Numbered from the stretch's first letter, positions 1 through 7,585 are shown. The stretch is DNA of 64,000 bases from Streptomyces microflavus (GCF_014650075.1 NZ_BMUG01000002.1:558001-622000), one strand, 5' to 3'. A program made the numbers and translations. Notes: generated by a model from the sequence alone, not told the origin.

Positions 1-294
1 GACGGCACCGTCCAGAAGAGCGAGACGGCCGTCATCGAAGCCGAGGGCGGCGCGGCTCCCAAGCGCCAGCAGCCCAAGCGCCAGACCAAGGCGAAGCGCC
101 AGACGGCTGCCACCGCCTCCGGTGCGGCCAAGGACGAGCCCGAGGCCGGCTCCAAGACCTCGCTGGAGAAGCGGGACGCATCGCAGGACGACAAGCCGAC
201 GTCGGCGGGCAAGCCCGCCTCCGGCTCCTCACGCCAAGCCAAGTCCGGACAGCGCAAGGGCCCGCAGCGGCCCAAGCACCCGTCCAAGAAGTAA
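1..294 (+). CDS. yidC: YidC membrane protein insertase, C-terminal tail (partial)
   Basis: Only the last 97 codons are present; the gene enters from outside the window and stops with TAA at 292-294. The visible part is a hydrophilic tail rich in Lys, Arg, Gln, Ala and Ser, ending in PKHPSKK. Actinobacterial YidC proteins end in such a basic cytoplasmic extension, which is thought to contact ribosomes. No catalytic or membrane part is visible, so identification rests on the tail composition and on the following jag-rsmG-parA-parB genes, which follow yidC in nearly all actinobacteria. YidC inserts and folds inner-membrane proteins with or without SecYEG. Confidence 0.8.
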   Translation, partial: DGTVQKSETAVIEAEGGAAPKRQQPKRQTKAKRQTAATASGAAKDEPEAGSKTSLEKRDASQDDKPTSAGKPASGSSRQAKSGQRKGPQRPKHPSKK

Positions 295-308
295 GAAGGA
301 GTCCACCC

Positions 309-821
309 GTGACGGAAGGCACCACCTCCACGGCCGCCGCTGAGGGCAGCGACACCCTGACCCGCCTGGAGCAGGAGGGGGAGATCGCAGCCGACTACCT
401 CGAAGGCCTGCTCGACATCGCCGATCTCGACGGCGACATCGACATGGACGTCGAGGCGGACCGGGCCGCGGTCTCGATCATCAGCGACTCTCCGCGTGAA
501 CTCCAGAAGCTCGTGGGCCGCGACGGTGAGGTGCTGGAGGCGCTCCAGGAGCTGACCCGGCTGGCGGTTCACCGGGAGACCGGCGACCGCAGCCGGCTGA
601 TGCTGGATATCGGCGGCTTCCGGGCCAAGAAGCGCGAGATCCTCGCCGAGCTGGGTGCCAAGGCCGCCAACGACGTCAAGACCTCGGGCCAGCCGGTCAA
701 GCTGGACCCGATGACGCCGTTCGAGCGCAAGGTCGTGCACGACGCGATCGCCGCAGCCGGTCTCCGGAGCGAGTCGGAGGGCGAGGAGCCGCAGCGCTTC
801 GTCGTCGTTCTCCCGGCCTGA
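309..821 (+). CDS. jag: Jag/KhpB-type RNA-binding protein (KH + R3H)
   Basis: A 170-residue protein with a GTG start 14 bases after the yidC stop, preceded by an AGAAGGAG ribosome site. An acidic N-terminal stretch of about 55 residues is followed by a KH-like domain (around residues 60-110) and a C-terminal R3H domain with the R-x3-H signature in ERKVVH near residue 140. The family binds RNA in the cytoplasm and, with KhpA, affects cell-wall growth and division in Gram-positive bacteria. It is probably co-transcribed with yidC, as in most bacteria. The Jag_N domain of Firmicutes is replaced here by a short acidic region, as is usual in actinobacteria. Confidence 0.9.
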   Translation: MTEGTTSTAAAEGSDTLTRLEQEGEIAADYLEGLLDIADLDGDIDMDVEADRAAVSIISDSPRELQKLVGRDGEVLEALQELTRLAVHRETGDRSRLMLDIGGFRAKKREILAELGAKAANDVKTSGQPVKLDPMTPFERKVVHDAIAAAGLRSESEGEEPQRFVVVLPA

Positions 822-837
822 CCGGATCCTTGTACTG

Positions 838-867
838 TCGGCCCCGTCTGTTCGCAGGCGGGGCCGA
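838..867 (+). terminator. Rho-independent terminator or attenuator after jag
   Basis: A GC-rich stem (ggccccgtctg paired with caggcggggcc, one G-U pair, loop ttcg) is followed by the T-containing stretch atcttt. It lies between the jag stop and the rsmG ribosome site, so it would end yidC-jag messages or limit read-through into rsmG. Confidence 0.7.
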
Positions 868-930
868 TCTTTGTCAGCCTGATAGTCAGCCACCCACAGT
901 GCGCTAGTGCGGTACGGAAGGACGGTCCCC

Positions 931-1647
931 GTGACGGACGCTGCAGAGCTCCCCCAGGCACCTGAAGAGGCGCGGGCGGTATTCGGAGAGCTCTTCCCGG
1001 AGGCTGTCCGGTACGCGGAGCTGCTCGCCGATGCCGGGGTGAAGCGTGGCCTGATCGGACCGCGCGAGGTGCCGCGGCTGTGGGAGCGCCACCTGCTGAA
1101 CTGCGCGGTGCTCTCCGAGGTGGTGCCGGAAGGCGTCACGGTCTGCGATGTGGGCTCGGGCGCAGGCCTGCCCGGCATCCCACTGGCCCTGGTGCGCCCC
1201 GACCTCAAGATCACTCTGCTGGAGCCGCTCCTGCGCCGGACGAACTTCCTTCAGGAGGTCGTCGAACTGCTGGGTCTGGACCATGTGACGGTGGTGCGTG
1301 GGAGGGCCGAGGAGGTCCTCGGGACGCTCCAGCCCGTCCATGTGGTGACCGCCCGGGCCGTGGCGCCGCTGGACCGGCTGGCGGGCTGGGGTGTGCCCCT
1401 GCTGCGTCCCTACGGGGAGATGCTCGCGCTGAAGGGTGACACCGCCGAAGAGGAGATCAACGGCGCCAAGGCCGCACTCAGCAAGCTGGGTGTGCTGGAG
1501 GCCGAGGTGCTCCATGTCGGTGAGGGCGTGGTCGATCCGCTGGCCACGGTGGTGCGTGTGGTGGTGGGCGAGAGCCCGGGCGGTGTGAGGTTCGCCGCAA
1601 AGAAGGCCAAGGCCGCCCGCACGGGGCGCACCCGTCGGCGTCGCTGA
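931..1647 (+). CDS. rsmG: 16S rRNA (guanine-N7) methyltransferase RsmG (GidB)
   Basis: A 238-residue SAM-dependent methyltransferase that makes m7G in the 530 loop of 16S rRNA; loss gives low-level streptomycin resistance in Streptomyces and related bacteria. The SAM-binding motif I is plain in [16 protein letters not shown] (about residues 73-88), followed by motif II near [12 protein letters not shown]. The GTG at 931 is chosen because GGAAGGA sits 8 bases upstream; an earlier GTG at 907 in frame lacks a ribosome site. The C-terminus is a basic tail ([15 protein letters not shown]). It stands in its usual place between jag and parA. Confidence 0.93.
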   Translation: MTDAAELPQAPEEARAVFGELFPEAVRYAELLADAGVKRGLIGPREVPRLWERHLLNCAVLSEVVPEGVTVCDVGSGAGLPGIPLALVRPDLKITLLEPLLRRTNFLQEVVELLGLDHVTVVRGRAEEVLGTLQPVHVVTARAVAPLDRLAGWGVPLLRPYGEMLALKGDTAEEEINGAKAALSKLGVLEAEVLHVGEGVVDPLATVVRVVVGESPGGVRFAAKKAKAARTGRTRRRR

Positions 1648-1804
1648 GGGGCGACCTGTGGAGTGGCGACGACCCGGCGGGGAGCGATCCGTCATGGCTA
1701 CTTCCAGGTGATCTCTGCCGTCTAGCAGGGAAATACCGGAAAAGTAGCCATCTGTACCCCCTGCGGAGTGTCGTGGCCTGGTAGTTGCCCGGCGAGGGCA
1801 TCGT

Positions 1805-1818
1805 GTTTCACGTGAAAC
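1805..1818. other. parS: parS centromere site 1
   Basis: Perfect gtttcacgtgaaac, the ParB-binding 14-mer of Streptomyces, in the leader upstream of parA. Confidence 0.95.
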
Positions 1819-1901
1819 GTCGCTCTCTGCTGCAGGGAATCATCGGCCGCGGTCGTGCGGCTGCCACACCGCGCGATCGGAAGCCCGTACGGGTTACCGA
1901 G

Positions 1902-1910
1902 TTGTCCACA
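1902..1910 (+). promoter_or_regulatory. DnaA box upstream of parA
   Basis: ttgtccaca matches the preferred Streptomyces DnaA box exactly. A second, weaker box (tcatccaca) follows at 1920-1928. They lie just before the chosen parA start. Confidence 0.65.
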
Positions 1911-1919
1911 CGCGCGGAT

Positions 1920-1928
1920 TCATCCACA
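1920..1928 (+). promoter_or_regulatory. Second DnaA-like box upstream of parA
   Basis: tcatccaca differs from the preferred ttgtccaca at two positions but keeps the invariant tccaca half. It lies 9 bases after the perfect box at 1902-1910 in the same orientation. Confidence 0.5.
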
Positions 1929-1964
1929 GAACAGCGGGCCTCGCTGGTTCACGACCCCGAAAGC

Positions 1965-3038
1965 ATGGCAGGCTCTGCTCATTGCGAGCCTGTAGTCGAG
2001 GAGAGTGAATCGTTGCGGTCCGACGCCAACATCGCGGGACCGATGACCGATCCGGTCCCCGGTCCCCGAACCGAGTCCATGGGGGAGGGTGTTTCACGTG
2101 AAACACCGCCGCCGATGGACGACACACCCATCGGTCGTGCTGCCCAGCTGGCGGTCGAGGCCCTCGGTCGCGCCGGTGAGGGGCTGCCTCGCCCTGACCG
2201 GACCCGCGTCATGGTGGTGGCCAACCAGAAGGGCGGGGTCGGCAAGACGACCACGACGGTCAACCTCGCTGCTTCGCTGGCCCTGCACGGCGCGCGTGTC
2301 CTGGTGGTCGACCTCGACCCCCAGGGCAATGCCTCCACGGCCCTGGGCATCGATCACCACTCCGATGTCCCCTCGATCTATGACGTCCTGGTGGAGAGCC
2401 GCCCGCTCTCCGAAGTGGTTCAGCCCGTCCCGGACGTCGAAGGTCTCTTCTGCGCCCCCGCCACCATCGATCTCGCCGGTGCGGAGATCGAGCTCGTGTC
2501 GCTGGTGGCGCGGGAGAGCCGGCTTCAGCGGGCCATCCAGGCTTACGAGCAGCCGCTGGACTACATCCTCATCGACTGCCCGCCCTCCCTCGGCCTGCTC
2601 ACGGTGAACGCGATGGTGGCCGGGGCCGAGGTGCTGATCCCCATCCAGTGCGAGTACTACGCGCTGGAGGGCCTGGGACAGCTGCTGCGGAACGTCGACC
2701 TGGTGCGGGGCCACTTGAACCCCGATCTGCACGTCTCGACGATCCTGTTGACGATGTACGACGGCAGGACCAGGCTCGCCTCCCAGGTCGCCGAGGAGGT
2801 CCGTACCCACTTCGGCAAGGAAGTGCTGCGGACGAGCATCCCGCGGTCCGTGCGTATCTCCGAGGCACCGAGCTACGGGCAGACGGTGCTGACCTACGAT
2901 CCCGGATCCAGCGGCTCGCTCTCCTACCTCGAAGCCGCCCGGGAGATCGCCCTGCGGGGTGTCGGGGTGCACTACGAGGCCCAGCACGCCCACACGAGCA
3001 CGCAGATCAGCCAGCAGAACGTTTCGGAGGGCATGTAG
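1965..3038 (+). CDS. parA: Chromosome-partitioning ATPase ParA
   Basis: A 357-residue deviant Walker-type ATPase that moves ParB-parS complexes during sporulation-associated segregation. The deviant Walker A motif KGGVGKTT is at residues 89-96, followed by DLDPQGNAS and the IDCPPSLG Walker B-like region. The first 80 or so residues are a low-complexity, family-typical extension. The start is uncertain: ATG 1965 is chosen, ATG 2043 is a possible alternative, and a TTG at 1785 would make the protein run through parS and DnaA boxes. The stop overlaps parB by one base (TAGTG). A perfect parS lies inside the coding sequence at 2091-2104, encoding part of GVSRET. Confidence 0.93.
   Translation: MAGSAHCEPVVEESESLRSDANIAGPMTDPVPGPRTESMGEGVSRETPPPMDDTPIGRAAQLAVEALGRAGEGLPRPDRTRVMVVANQKGGVGKTTTTVNLAASLALHGARVLVVDLDPQGNASTALGIDHHSDVPSIYDVLVESRPLSEVVQPVPDVEGLFCAPATIDLAGAEIELVSLVARESRLQRAIQAYEQPLDYILIDCPPSLGLLTVNAMVAGAEVLIPIQCEYYALEGLGQLLRNVDLVRGHLNPDLHVSTILLTMYDGRTRLASQVAEEVRTHFGKEVLRTSIPRSVRISEAPSYGQTVLTYDPGSSGSLSYLEAAREIALRGVGVHYEAQHAHTSTQISQQNVSEGM
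2091..2104. other. parS: parS site 2, inside parA
   Basis: Perfect gtttcacgtgaaac within the N-terminal coding part of parA, extended by flanking pairs to a 20-bp palindrome (2088-2107). Confidence 0.95.
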
Positions 3039-4117
3039 TGAGTGAGCGACGTAGAGGGCTGGGGCGTGGGCTCGGTGCGCTGATCCCCGCCGCTCCCCAG
3101 GAGAAGCAGGTGCCGGCGCCCGGAGGTATCTCGGCGCCCGGCGGGGGTCCGGTTCTGACGGCGGAGCGGGGCGTGGCGGCCGCGAAGGTGACCGCGCTCC
3201 CGTCGTCCCCGGTGGTGCCGGAGCCGGCGTCCGCGCCGGACCAGGAGGCGGGGGCGTCCGGTGCGTACTTCGCCGAGCTGCCCATCGGTTCGATCACGCC
3301 GAACCCGCGCCAGCCGCGTGAGGTGTTCGACGAGGACGCTCTGGCCGAGCTGGTCACCTCCATCAAGGAGGTAGGCCTTCTCCAGCCGGTCGTTGTACGC
3401 AAGGTGGGGGCGGACCGCTACGAGCTCATCATGGGTGAGCGTCGTCTGCGGGCCTGCCGCGAAGCGGGCCTGGAGCGGATTCCAACCATCGTCCGGGCCA
3501 CGGACGACGAGAAGCTCCTTCTGGACGCACTGCTGGAGAACCTCCACCGGGCTCAGCTGAACCCGCTGGAAGAGGCTGCTGCGTACGACCAGCTTCTCAA
3601 GGACTTCAAGTGCACCCATGACCAGCTGGCCGACCGGATCGGGCGGTCCCGGCCCCAGGTGTCCAACACACTGCGGCTCCTGCGGCTCTCGCCGCCGGTG
3701 CAGCGCCGGGTGGCCGCAGGTGTTCTCTCGGCCGGTCACGCCCGGGCCCTGCTGTCGGTGGACGACTCCGAGGAGCAGGACCGGCTCGCGCACCGCATTG
3801 TGGCGGAAGGTCTGTCCGTGCGCGCGGTCGAGGAGATCGTGACGCTCATGGGTTCGCGTCCCACGAGCTCGCCGAAGCCGAAGGGCCCCCGGGCCGGTGG
3901 GCGGCTCTCCCCCGCGCTGACCGACCTGGCAACCCGGCTCTCCGACCGCTTCGAGACCCGGGTGAAGGTCGACCTGGGCCAGAAGAAGGGAAAGATCACC
4001 GTCGAGTTCGCCTCGATGGAGGATCTGGAGCGGATTCTCGGCTCCCTCGCCCCGGGCGAGGGAAAGGTGCTGGAGCGCCGGCTCTCCGAGACGGCCGACG
4101 AGGACGACGAGAGCTGA
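3038..4117 (+). CDS. parB: Chromosome-partitioning protein ParB (parS-binding CTPase)
   Basis: A 359-residue protein that loads at parS, binds CTP and spreads as a sliding clamp to form the segregation complex. After a Pro/Ala-rich linker, the N-terminal CTPase domain starts near ELPIGSITPNPRQPR (about residue 82), with the CTP-binding boxes GERRLRA and ENLHR. The central helix-turn-helix is in THDQLADRIGRSRPQVSNTLRLL. A C-terminal dimerisation domain follows a variable linker. The extreme N-terminus RRRGLGRGLGALIP is the conserved ParA-contacting segment. The GTG start shares its G with the parA stop, and TTCGGAGGG upstream serves as ribosome site, so the two genes are translationally coupled. 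Confidence 0.96.
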   Translation: MSERRRGLGRGLGALIPAAPQEKQVPAPGGISAPGGGPVLTAERGVAAAKVTALPSSPVVPEPASAPDQEAGASGAYFAELPIGSITPNPRQPREVFDEDALAELVTSIKEVGLLQPVVVRKVGADRYELIMGERRLRACREAGLERIPTIVRATDDEKLLLDALLENLHRAQLNPLEEAAAYDQLLKDFKCTHDQLADRIGRSRPQVSNTLRLLRLSPPVQRRVAAGVLSAGHARALLSVDDSEEQDRLAHRIVAEGLSVRAVEEIVTLMGSRPTSSPKPKGPRAGGRLSPALTDLATRLSDRFETRVKVDLGQKKGKITVEFASMEDLERILGSLAPGEGKVLERRLSETADEDDES

Positions 4118-4148
4118 GTTCCCCCGGGCCCCCGCTTGTGGGGACCGC

Positions 4149-4199
4149 GCAAAGGGCGGGCCGTGTCCGGTGGTTACCGGAACACGGCCCGCCCTTTGC
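4149..4199. terminator. Strong terminator after parAB
   Basis: A 22-23 bp near-perfect inverted repeat (gcaaagggcgggccgtgt...acacggcccgccctttgc) with one bulged base and a short ggttac loop. It closes the parAB operon. Confidence 0.8.
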
Positions 4200-4291
4200 C
4201 CGCTCTCGGTATCCGCATCACCTCTGGGTGGATACGATGCGATCTGGGATGGCGCTTTCACGGTGATCGACCTCGGAGGAGGGCGGGGACC

Positions 4292-4549
4292 TTGCGAACA
4301 GTGAGCCGCAGCCGGCTGGTGACGGTCGGGCTGGGCCTGGGAGCCGTCGGGGGATTCGTCGGCAGTCTGTTCCACGAACGGAACGCGCTGGCGGCCGCAC
4401 GCGATGCGGCGGGTGAGGGAAGTGAGGAATCGCCGCCATGGGGCGTCGGCTTGTACCGCTCACCTTGGACAACCTTGAGGATCTCCCCGAGCGCTGCCGT
4501 GCGTGCGTCTTCTGGGAGCTTGACCCGGTCAGCGGGGAAGCCGCGGTAA
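4292..4549 (+). CDS. Putative small single-span membrane protein overlapping the GNAT gene
   Basis: A possible 85-codon reading frame. The TTG at 4292 has a near-ideal GGAGGAGGG ribosome site 8 bases upstream, after the parAB terminator. The N-terminal half has one hydrophobic span (LVTVGLGLGAVGGFVGSLF) followed by a charged segment (HERNALAAARDAAGEG). The last 37 or so codons overlap the start of the acetyltransferase gene in another frame and look like out-of-frame translation. Either the true gene is shorter in other strains, or the pair is overlapped and coupled. I do not recognise a family. Confidence 0.4.
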   Translation: MRTVSRSRLVTVGLGLGAVGGFVGSLFHERNALAAARDAAGEGSEESPPWGVGLYRSPWTTLRISPSAAVRASSGSLTRSAGKPR

Positions 4550-5055
4550 AGGCGGGCAAGCCGGAGCTGGAGAAGGAAGCCTGGATCTCCGCGGTGCTCC
4601 TTGAGTGGGGCTCCTGCGGCCGGGTGGTCTACGTGGACGATGTCGCCGTGGGGTTCGTTCTCTATGCACCGCCGGCTTACGTCCCGCGTTCGACGGCATT
4701 CCCCACGAGCCCGGTCTCCCCCGACGCCGTTCAGCTCATCACCGGGTTGATCGTTCCGGGGTACCAGGGCCAGGGACTCGGCCGCGTCATGGTGCAGACG
4801 GTGGCCAAGGACGTACTGCGCCGGGGCTTCAAGGCGATCGAGGCGTTCGGGGACGCCCGTGCGGAGGAGTTCGGCTGTGTGCTCCCGGCGGACCACCTGC
4901 TGGCGGTCGGATTCAAGACCGTGCGGCCCCATCCCCGGTACCCGCGGCTGAGACTGGAACTGCGGACGACGCTCTCCTGGAAGGAGGACGTCGAGATGGC
5001 TCTCGACCGGCTCCTGGGAGCAGTGCAGAAGGAACCGGTGCTACGCCCGCTCTGA
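4438..5055 (+). CDS. GNAT-family N-acetyltransferase
   Basis: A 205-residue protein with a GNAT fold. The acetyl-CoA pyrophosphate-binding motif A is visible in LIVPGYQGQGLGRVMVQTV (about residues 103-121; Q-x-x-G-x-G type). The start is fixed by an in-frame TGA 15 bases upstream of the ATG. Members transfer an acetyl group from acetyl-CoA to an amine; the substrate here is unknown. The gene keeps a conserved place between parB and trxA in Streptomyces. It is convergent with trxA, separated by a strong terminator. Confidence 0.8.
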   Translation: MGRRLVPLTLDNLEDLPERCRACVFWELDPVSGEAAVKAGKPELEKEAWISAVLLEWGSCGRVVYVDDVAVGFVLYAPPAYVPRSTAFPTSPVSPDAVQLITGLIVPGYQGQGLGRVMVQTVAKDVLRRGFKAIEAFGDARAEEFGCVLPADHLLAVGFKTVRPHPRYPRLRLELRTTLSWKEDVEMALDRLLGAVQKEPVLRPL

Positions 5056-5076
5056 CCGGAGTCGGCCGTTACGAGA

Positions 5077-5109
5077 ACGGGCCCACCCCCGGTGCGGGGG
5101 TGGGCCCGT
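5077..5109. terminator. Bidirectional terminator abutting parS
   Basis: A perfect 14-bp stem (acgggcccaccccc / gggggtgggcccgt, loop ggtgc) between the convergent acetyltransferase and trxA genes. Its right arm runs into parS site 3, sharing two bases with it. Confidence 0.8.
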
Positions 5110-5121
5110 TTCACGTGAAAC
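5108..5121. other. parS: parS site 3
   Basis: Perfect gtttcacgtgaaac in the space between two convergent genes, overlapping the arm of a terminator hairpin. Confidence 0.95.
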
Positions 5122-5138
5122 ATCGCGCCGGGGCGCCG

Positions 5139-5471
5139 CTACTTGGTGATGAAGCCTTCGAGGTCGCGGAGGATCGCGGCCTTCGGCTTGGCACCGACGA
5201 TGGTCTTGGCGACCTCGCCGCCCTGGTAGACGTTCAGGGTCGGGATGGACATCACGCCGTACTTGGCGGCGGTGGCCGGGTTCTCGTCGATGTTGAGCTT
5301 GACGATCTCGATCTGGTCGCCGTGCTCTGCCGCGATGGCCTCCAGGGAGGGGGCGATCTGGCGGCACGGGCCGCACCAGGCAGCCCAGAAGTCGACCAGA
5401 ACAGGCTTCTCGCTCTTGAGGACGACCTCGTCGAAGGTGTCGTCCGTAACGTGCTTCAGGTCGCCGGCCAC
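5139..5471 (-). CDS. trxA: Thioredoxin TrxA
   Basis: A 110-residue thioredoxin with the active site WCGPC (Cys33 and Cys36) and the cis-Pro loop in GVMSIPTLNVY. It reduces protein disulfides in the cytoplasm and is recharged by the reductase encoded 44 bases upstream in the same direction. Length and motifs match a full classical thioredoxin. The trxB-trxA pair is the standard SigR-controlled disulfide stress operon of Streptomyces. Confidence 0.97.
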   Translation of the reverse strand: MAGDLKHVTDDTFDEVVLKSEKPVLVDFWAAWCGPCRQIAPSLEAIAAEHGDQIEIVKLNIDENPATAAKYGVMSIPTLNVYQGGEVAKTIVGAKPKAAILRDLEGFITK

Positions 5472-5515
5472 GGCGGCCTCCTTAGTCTCTCGGGGTGGGA
5501 GTGCGGTGGAGAAGT

Positions 5516-6487
5516 TCAGACTGCCGGGGTCTTCTCCGGCTCGGCGGGCTCCACGTCGGCCAGTGCGGCGAGGAAGCGCTCGGCATCCAGAGCCGCGGAG
5601 CAGCCGGTGCCCGCAGCGGTGATGGCCTGTCGGTAGGTGTGGTCGACCACGTCTCCGGCGCCGAAGACACCGGTCAGGTTGGTCCGGGTGGAGGGCGCCT
5701 CGACCTTCAGGTACCCCTCGTCGTCGAGCTCCAGCTGGCCCTTGAAGAGCTCGGTGCGCGGGTCGTGTCCGACGGCGATGAAGAGACCGGTCACGGGGAG
5801 CTCGGAGGTCTCACCGGTCTTGGTGTTCCGCAGGGTCAGGCCCGAGAGCTTCTGCTCGCCCTTGACCTCGGCGACCTCGCTGTCCCAGGCGAACTTGATC
5901 TTCGGGTCGGCGAAGGCCCGGTCCTGCATCGCCTTGGAGGCGCGCAGGGTGTCGCGGCGGTGGACGATCGTGACCGACTTGGCGAAGCGGGAGAGGAAGG
6001 TCGCCTCCTCCATCGCGGTGTCTCCGCCGCCGATCACGGCGATGTCGTGGTCCTTGAAGAAGAAGCCGTCACAGGTGGCGCACCAGGAGACGCCGCGTCC
6101 GGAGAGGGCGTCCTCGTTGGGCAGGCCGAGCTTGCGGTGCTGGGATCCGGTCGTCACGATGACGGCCTTGGCGCGGTGCACGGTGCCTGCCGTGTCGGTG
6201 ACGGTCTTGATGTCACCGGTGAGGTCGACGGCGACGACATCGTCGGGGACCAGCTCGGCGCCGAAGCGCTCGGCCTGGGCCCGCATGTTGTCCATGAGCT
6301 CGGGGCCCATGATGCCGTCCTGGAAGCCGGGGAAGTTCTCCACGTCGGTGGTGTTCATCAGCGCACCGCCGGCCGTGACCGCGCCCTCGAAGACCAGCGG
6401 GCTCAGTGAAGCGCGGGCGGTGTACAGCGCGGCGGTGTACCCGGCCGGTCCGGAGCCGATGATGATCACATTACGGACGTCGCTCAC
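5516..6487 (-). CDS. trxB: Thioredoxin reductase (NADPH, FAD)
   Basis: A 323-residue low-molecular-weight flavoprotein that passes electrons from NADPH to thioredoxin. The FAD-binding GSGPAG is at residues 11-16, the redox-active pair is in CATC (Cys136 and Cys139), the NADPH-binding motif is [10 protein letters not shown], and the second FAD motif is GVFGAGDV. The GTG at 6487 begins the canonical N-terminus directly before the glycine-rich loop. A SigR-type promoter lies about 70-95 bases upstream. It is transcribed with trxA. Confidence 0.97.
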   Translation of the reverse strand: MSDVRNVIIIGSGPAGYTAALYTARASLSPLVFEGAVTAGGALMNTTDVENFPGFQDGIMGPELMDNMRAQAERFGAELVPDDVVAVDLTGDIKTVTDTAGTVHRAKAVIVTTGSQHRKLGLPNEDALSGRGVSWCATCDGFFFKDHDIAVIGGGDTAMEEATFLSRFAKSVTIVHRRDTLRASKAMQDRAFADPKIKFAWDSEVAEVKGEQKLSGLTLRNTKTGETSELPVTGLFIAVGHDPRTELFKGQLELDDEGYLKVEAPSTRTNLTGVFGAGDVVDHTYRQAITAAGTGCSAALDAERFLAALADVEPAEPEKTPAV

Positions 6488-6555
6488 GGGTTTCTTCCTC
6501 GTCTCTGCAGACTGCCTACTGCCTACGGGGTCGGTTCAACGACTCTCACCCCACC

Positions 6556-6583
6556 CAACGGATCCTACGGGTGATGCATTCCC
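6556..6583 (-). promoter_or_regulatory. SigR-type promoter of trxB-trxA
   Basis: Read on the reverse strand, GGGAAT (6578-6583) and GTTG (6556-6559) are separated by exactly 18 bases. This matches the GGGAAT-N18-GTT consensus of the Streptomyces disulfide-stress sigma factor SigR, whose best known target is trxBA. Confidence 0.8.
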
Positions 6584-6601
6584 GCTGTGCCGTAGCGGTC
6601 C

Positions 6602-7585
6602 TCAGGGGCGGTCGTAGGCCTCTGTGAGCAGCAGCCGACCGGTTGACCCGGGAGCGGTGTCCACGCAGGAGGCGGCGACCACATAGGCCTGTACGCGGGT
6701 GGGATCGCTCGGATGCGGGAGGACGACGAGGAAGGCATCCGTCCCCTGGTAGGTCCCCTCGTCGAGGGCGAGGGCCGGTGTGGTGCGGCCGGTCGCCTGC
6801 TGCACGCACGGGGGTACGTCGACGGCGGGCGCGCTCAGCGGGTTCCTGGAGGTGGTGGTGTCGGGAGTCTCCGCTTCGGGGACGGCTCGCTCGTCCGTGC
6901 TCGGTGACTGCTTTTGTTCGTCGTACTTCTCCGTGCTCGCTCCGCCGGCCAGGAGACCCTGGACCTCGGCTTCGAGCGTGTCCTGGGAGTAGCTGTGTGC
7001 CCCGCTCTCGGAGGCGCTGACTGCCCGGTCGGCCGATGCGTCCGACGCGTTCTGGGACGACGAGAGGTTCTGGAGGAAGAGGACGCTCATACCGATGAGT
7101 GCGGCGCCGCACGCGGTGCCCAGGATCACCGCCCGGCGGCGGCGCCGGGCGGTGCGACGGCCGGGCCCGGTGGCGCCCTGGGGCCGGCCGGCCGGGCGGC
7201 CCGGGGAGGAGCCGGTGCGGGGCGTCACGGAGGACGCGTCGCTGGTCTCCACGTTCTCTGTTTCACGTGAAACATCGGCATCGCGTGAAACAGCGGCGGC
7301 CCCGGAGGCGTCGGCAGGTTCACCGGCGCCGGCATCTGAACGGGCCTCGGCGGCGAGGGCCGCGTCGATGCGGGCGGCGATGTCCTCGGGCATCGGCTCG
7401 GGGTCGGGCAGGGTGCCGAGCAGCCCGCGGATCTCCTCCAGGGAGTCCCGTACCTCTGCGCACAGCTCGCACTCCGAGAGATGGCGGCGGACCTCTGCCG
7501 CCCGGGAGGCGGTGAGCAGCCCCTCGGCAAGATCGGAGATCTCGGAGACCTCCGGGTGCTGAGCCGTGTCGGTCGCGGATGTCAC
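6602..7585 (-). CDS. rsmA: Membrane-anchored zinc-type anti-sigma factor
   Basis: A 327-residue protein. The N-terminal cytoplasmic ZAS domain carries the H-x3-C-x2-C signature (His35, Cys39, Cys42). A linker rich in Ala, Thr and Arg leads to one membrane span (around AVILGTACGAALIGMSVLFL), followed by an extracytoplasmic domain of about 150 residues. It should bind and silence the ECF sigma factor encoded just upstream; its GTG start overlaps that gene's TGA by 4 bases, with GGAGGAGG as ribosome site. The linker contains a perfect parS (VSRET) and a degenerate neighbour. The symbol follows the mycobacterial sigM-rsmA pair; the name rsmA is also used for an unrelated Streptomyces protein. Confidence 0.85.
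   Translation of the reverse strand: MTSATDTAQHPEVSEISDLAEGLLTASRAAEVRRHLSECELCAEVRDSLEEIRGLLGTLPDPEPMPEDIAARIDAALAAEARSDAGAGEPADASGAAAVSRDADVSRETENVETSDASSVTPRTGSSPGRPAGRPQGATGPGRRTARRRRRAVILGTACGAALIGMSVLFLQNLSSSQNASDASADRAVSASESGAHSYSQDTLEAEVQGLLAGGASTEKYDEQKQSPSTDERAVPEAETPDTTTSRNPLSAPAVDVPPCVQQATGRTTPALALDEGTYQGTDAFLVVLPHPSDPTRVQAYVVAASCVDTAPGSTGRLLLTEAYDRP
7260..7273. other. parS: parS site 4, inside the anti-sigma gene
   Basis: Perfect gtttcacgtgaaac in the linker-coding part of the anti-sigma gene. A degenerate copy with three mismatches lies at 7278-7291 in the same orientation. Confidence 0.93.

Larger units (their letters stand above)
1648..1964. promoter_or_regulatory. rsmG-parA intergenic regulatory region
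   Basis: This 317-base gap carries an inverted repeat (atggctactt at 1694-1703 against aagtagccat at 1743-1752), a perfect parS at 1805-1818 and two DnaA boxes at 1902-1910 and 1920-1928. Streptomyces parAB is known to have a constitutive and a developmentally induced promoter upstream of parA; the inverted repeat is a candidate regulator site for one of them, but no clear -10/-35 pair could be fixed by eye. Confidence 0.5.

Noticed and set aside
1785..1964. Extension of parA to a TTG at 1785
   Set aside because: It would translate through a parS and two DnaA boxes, and no ribosome site precedes the TTG. ParA homologues do not have this sequence.
2648..3037. Upstream extension of the parB frame
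   Set aside because: This part overlaps parA out of frame and has shadow-like composition. The GTG at 3038, coupled to the parA stop, fits the family.
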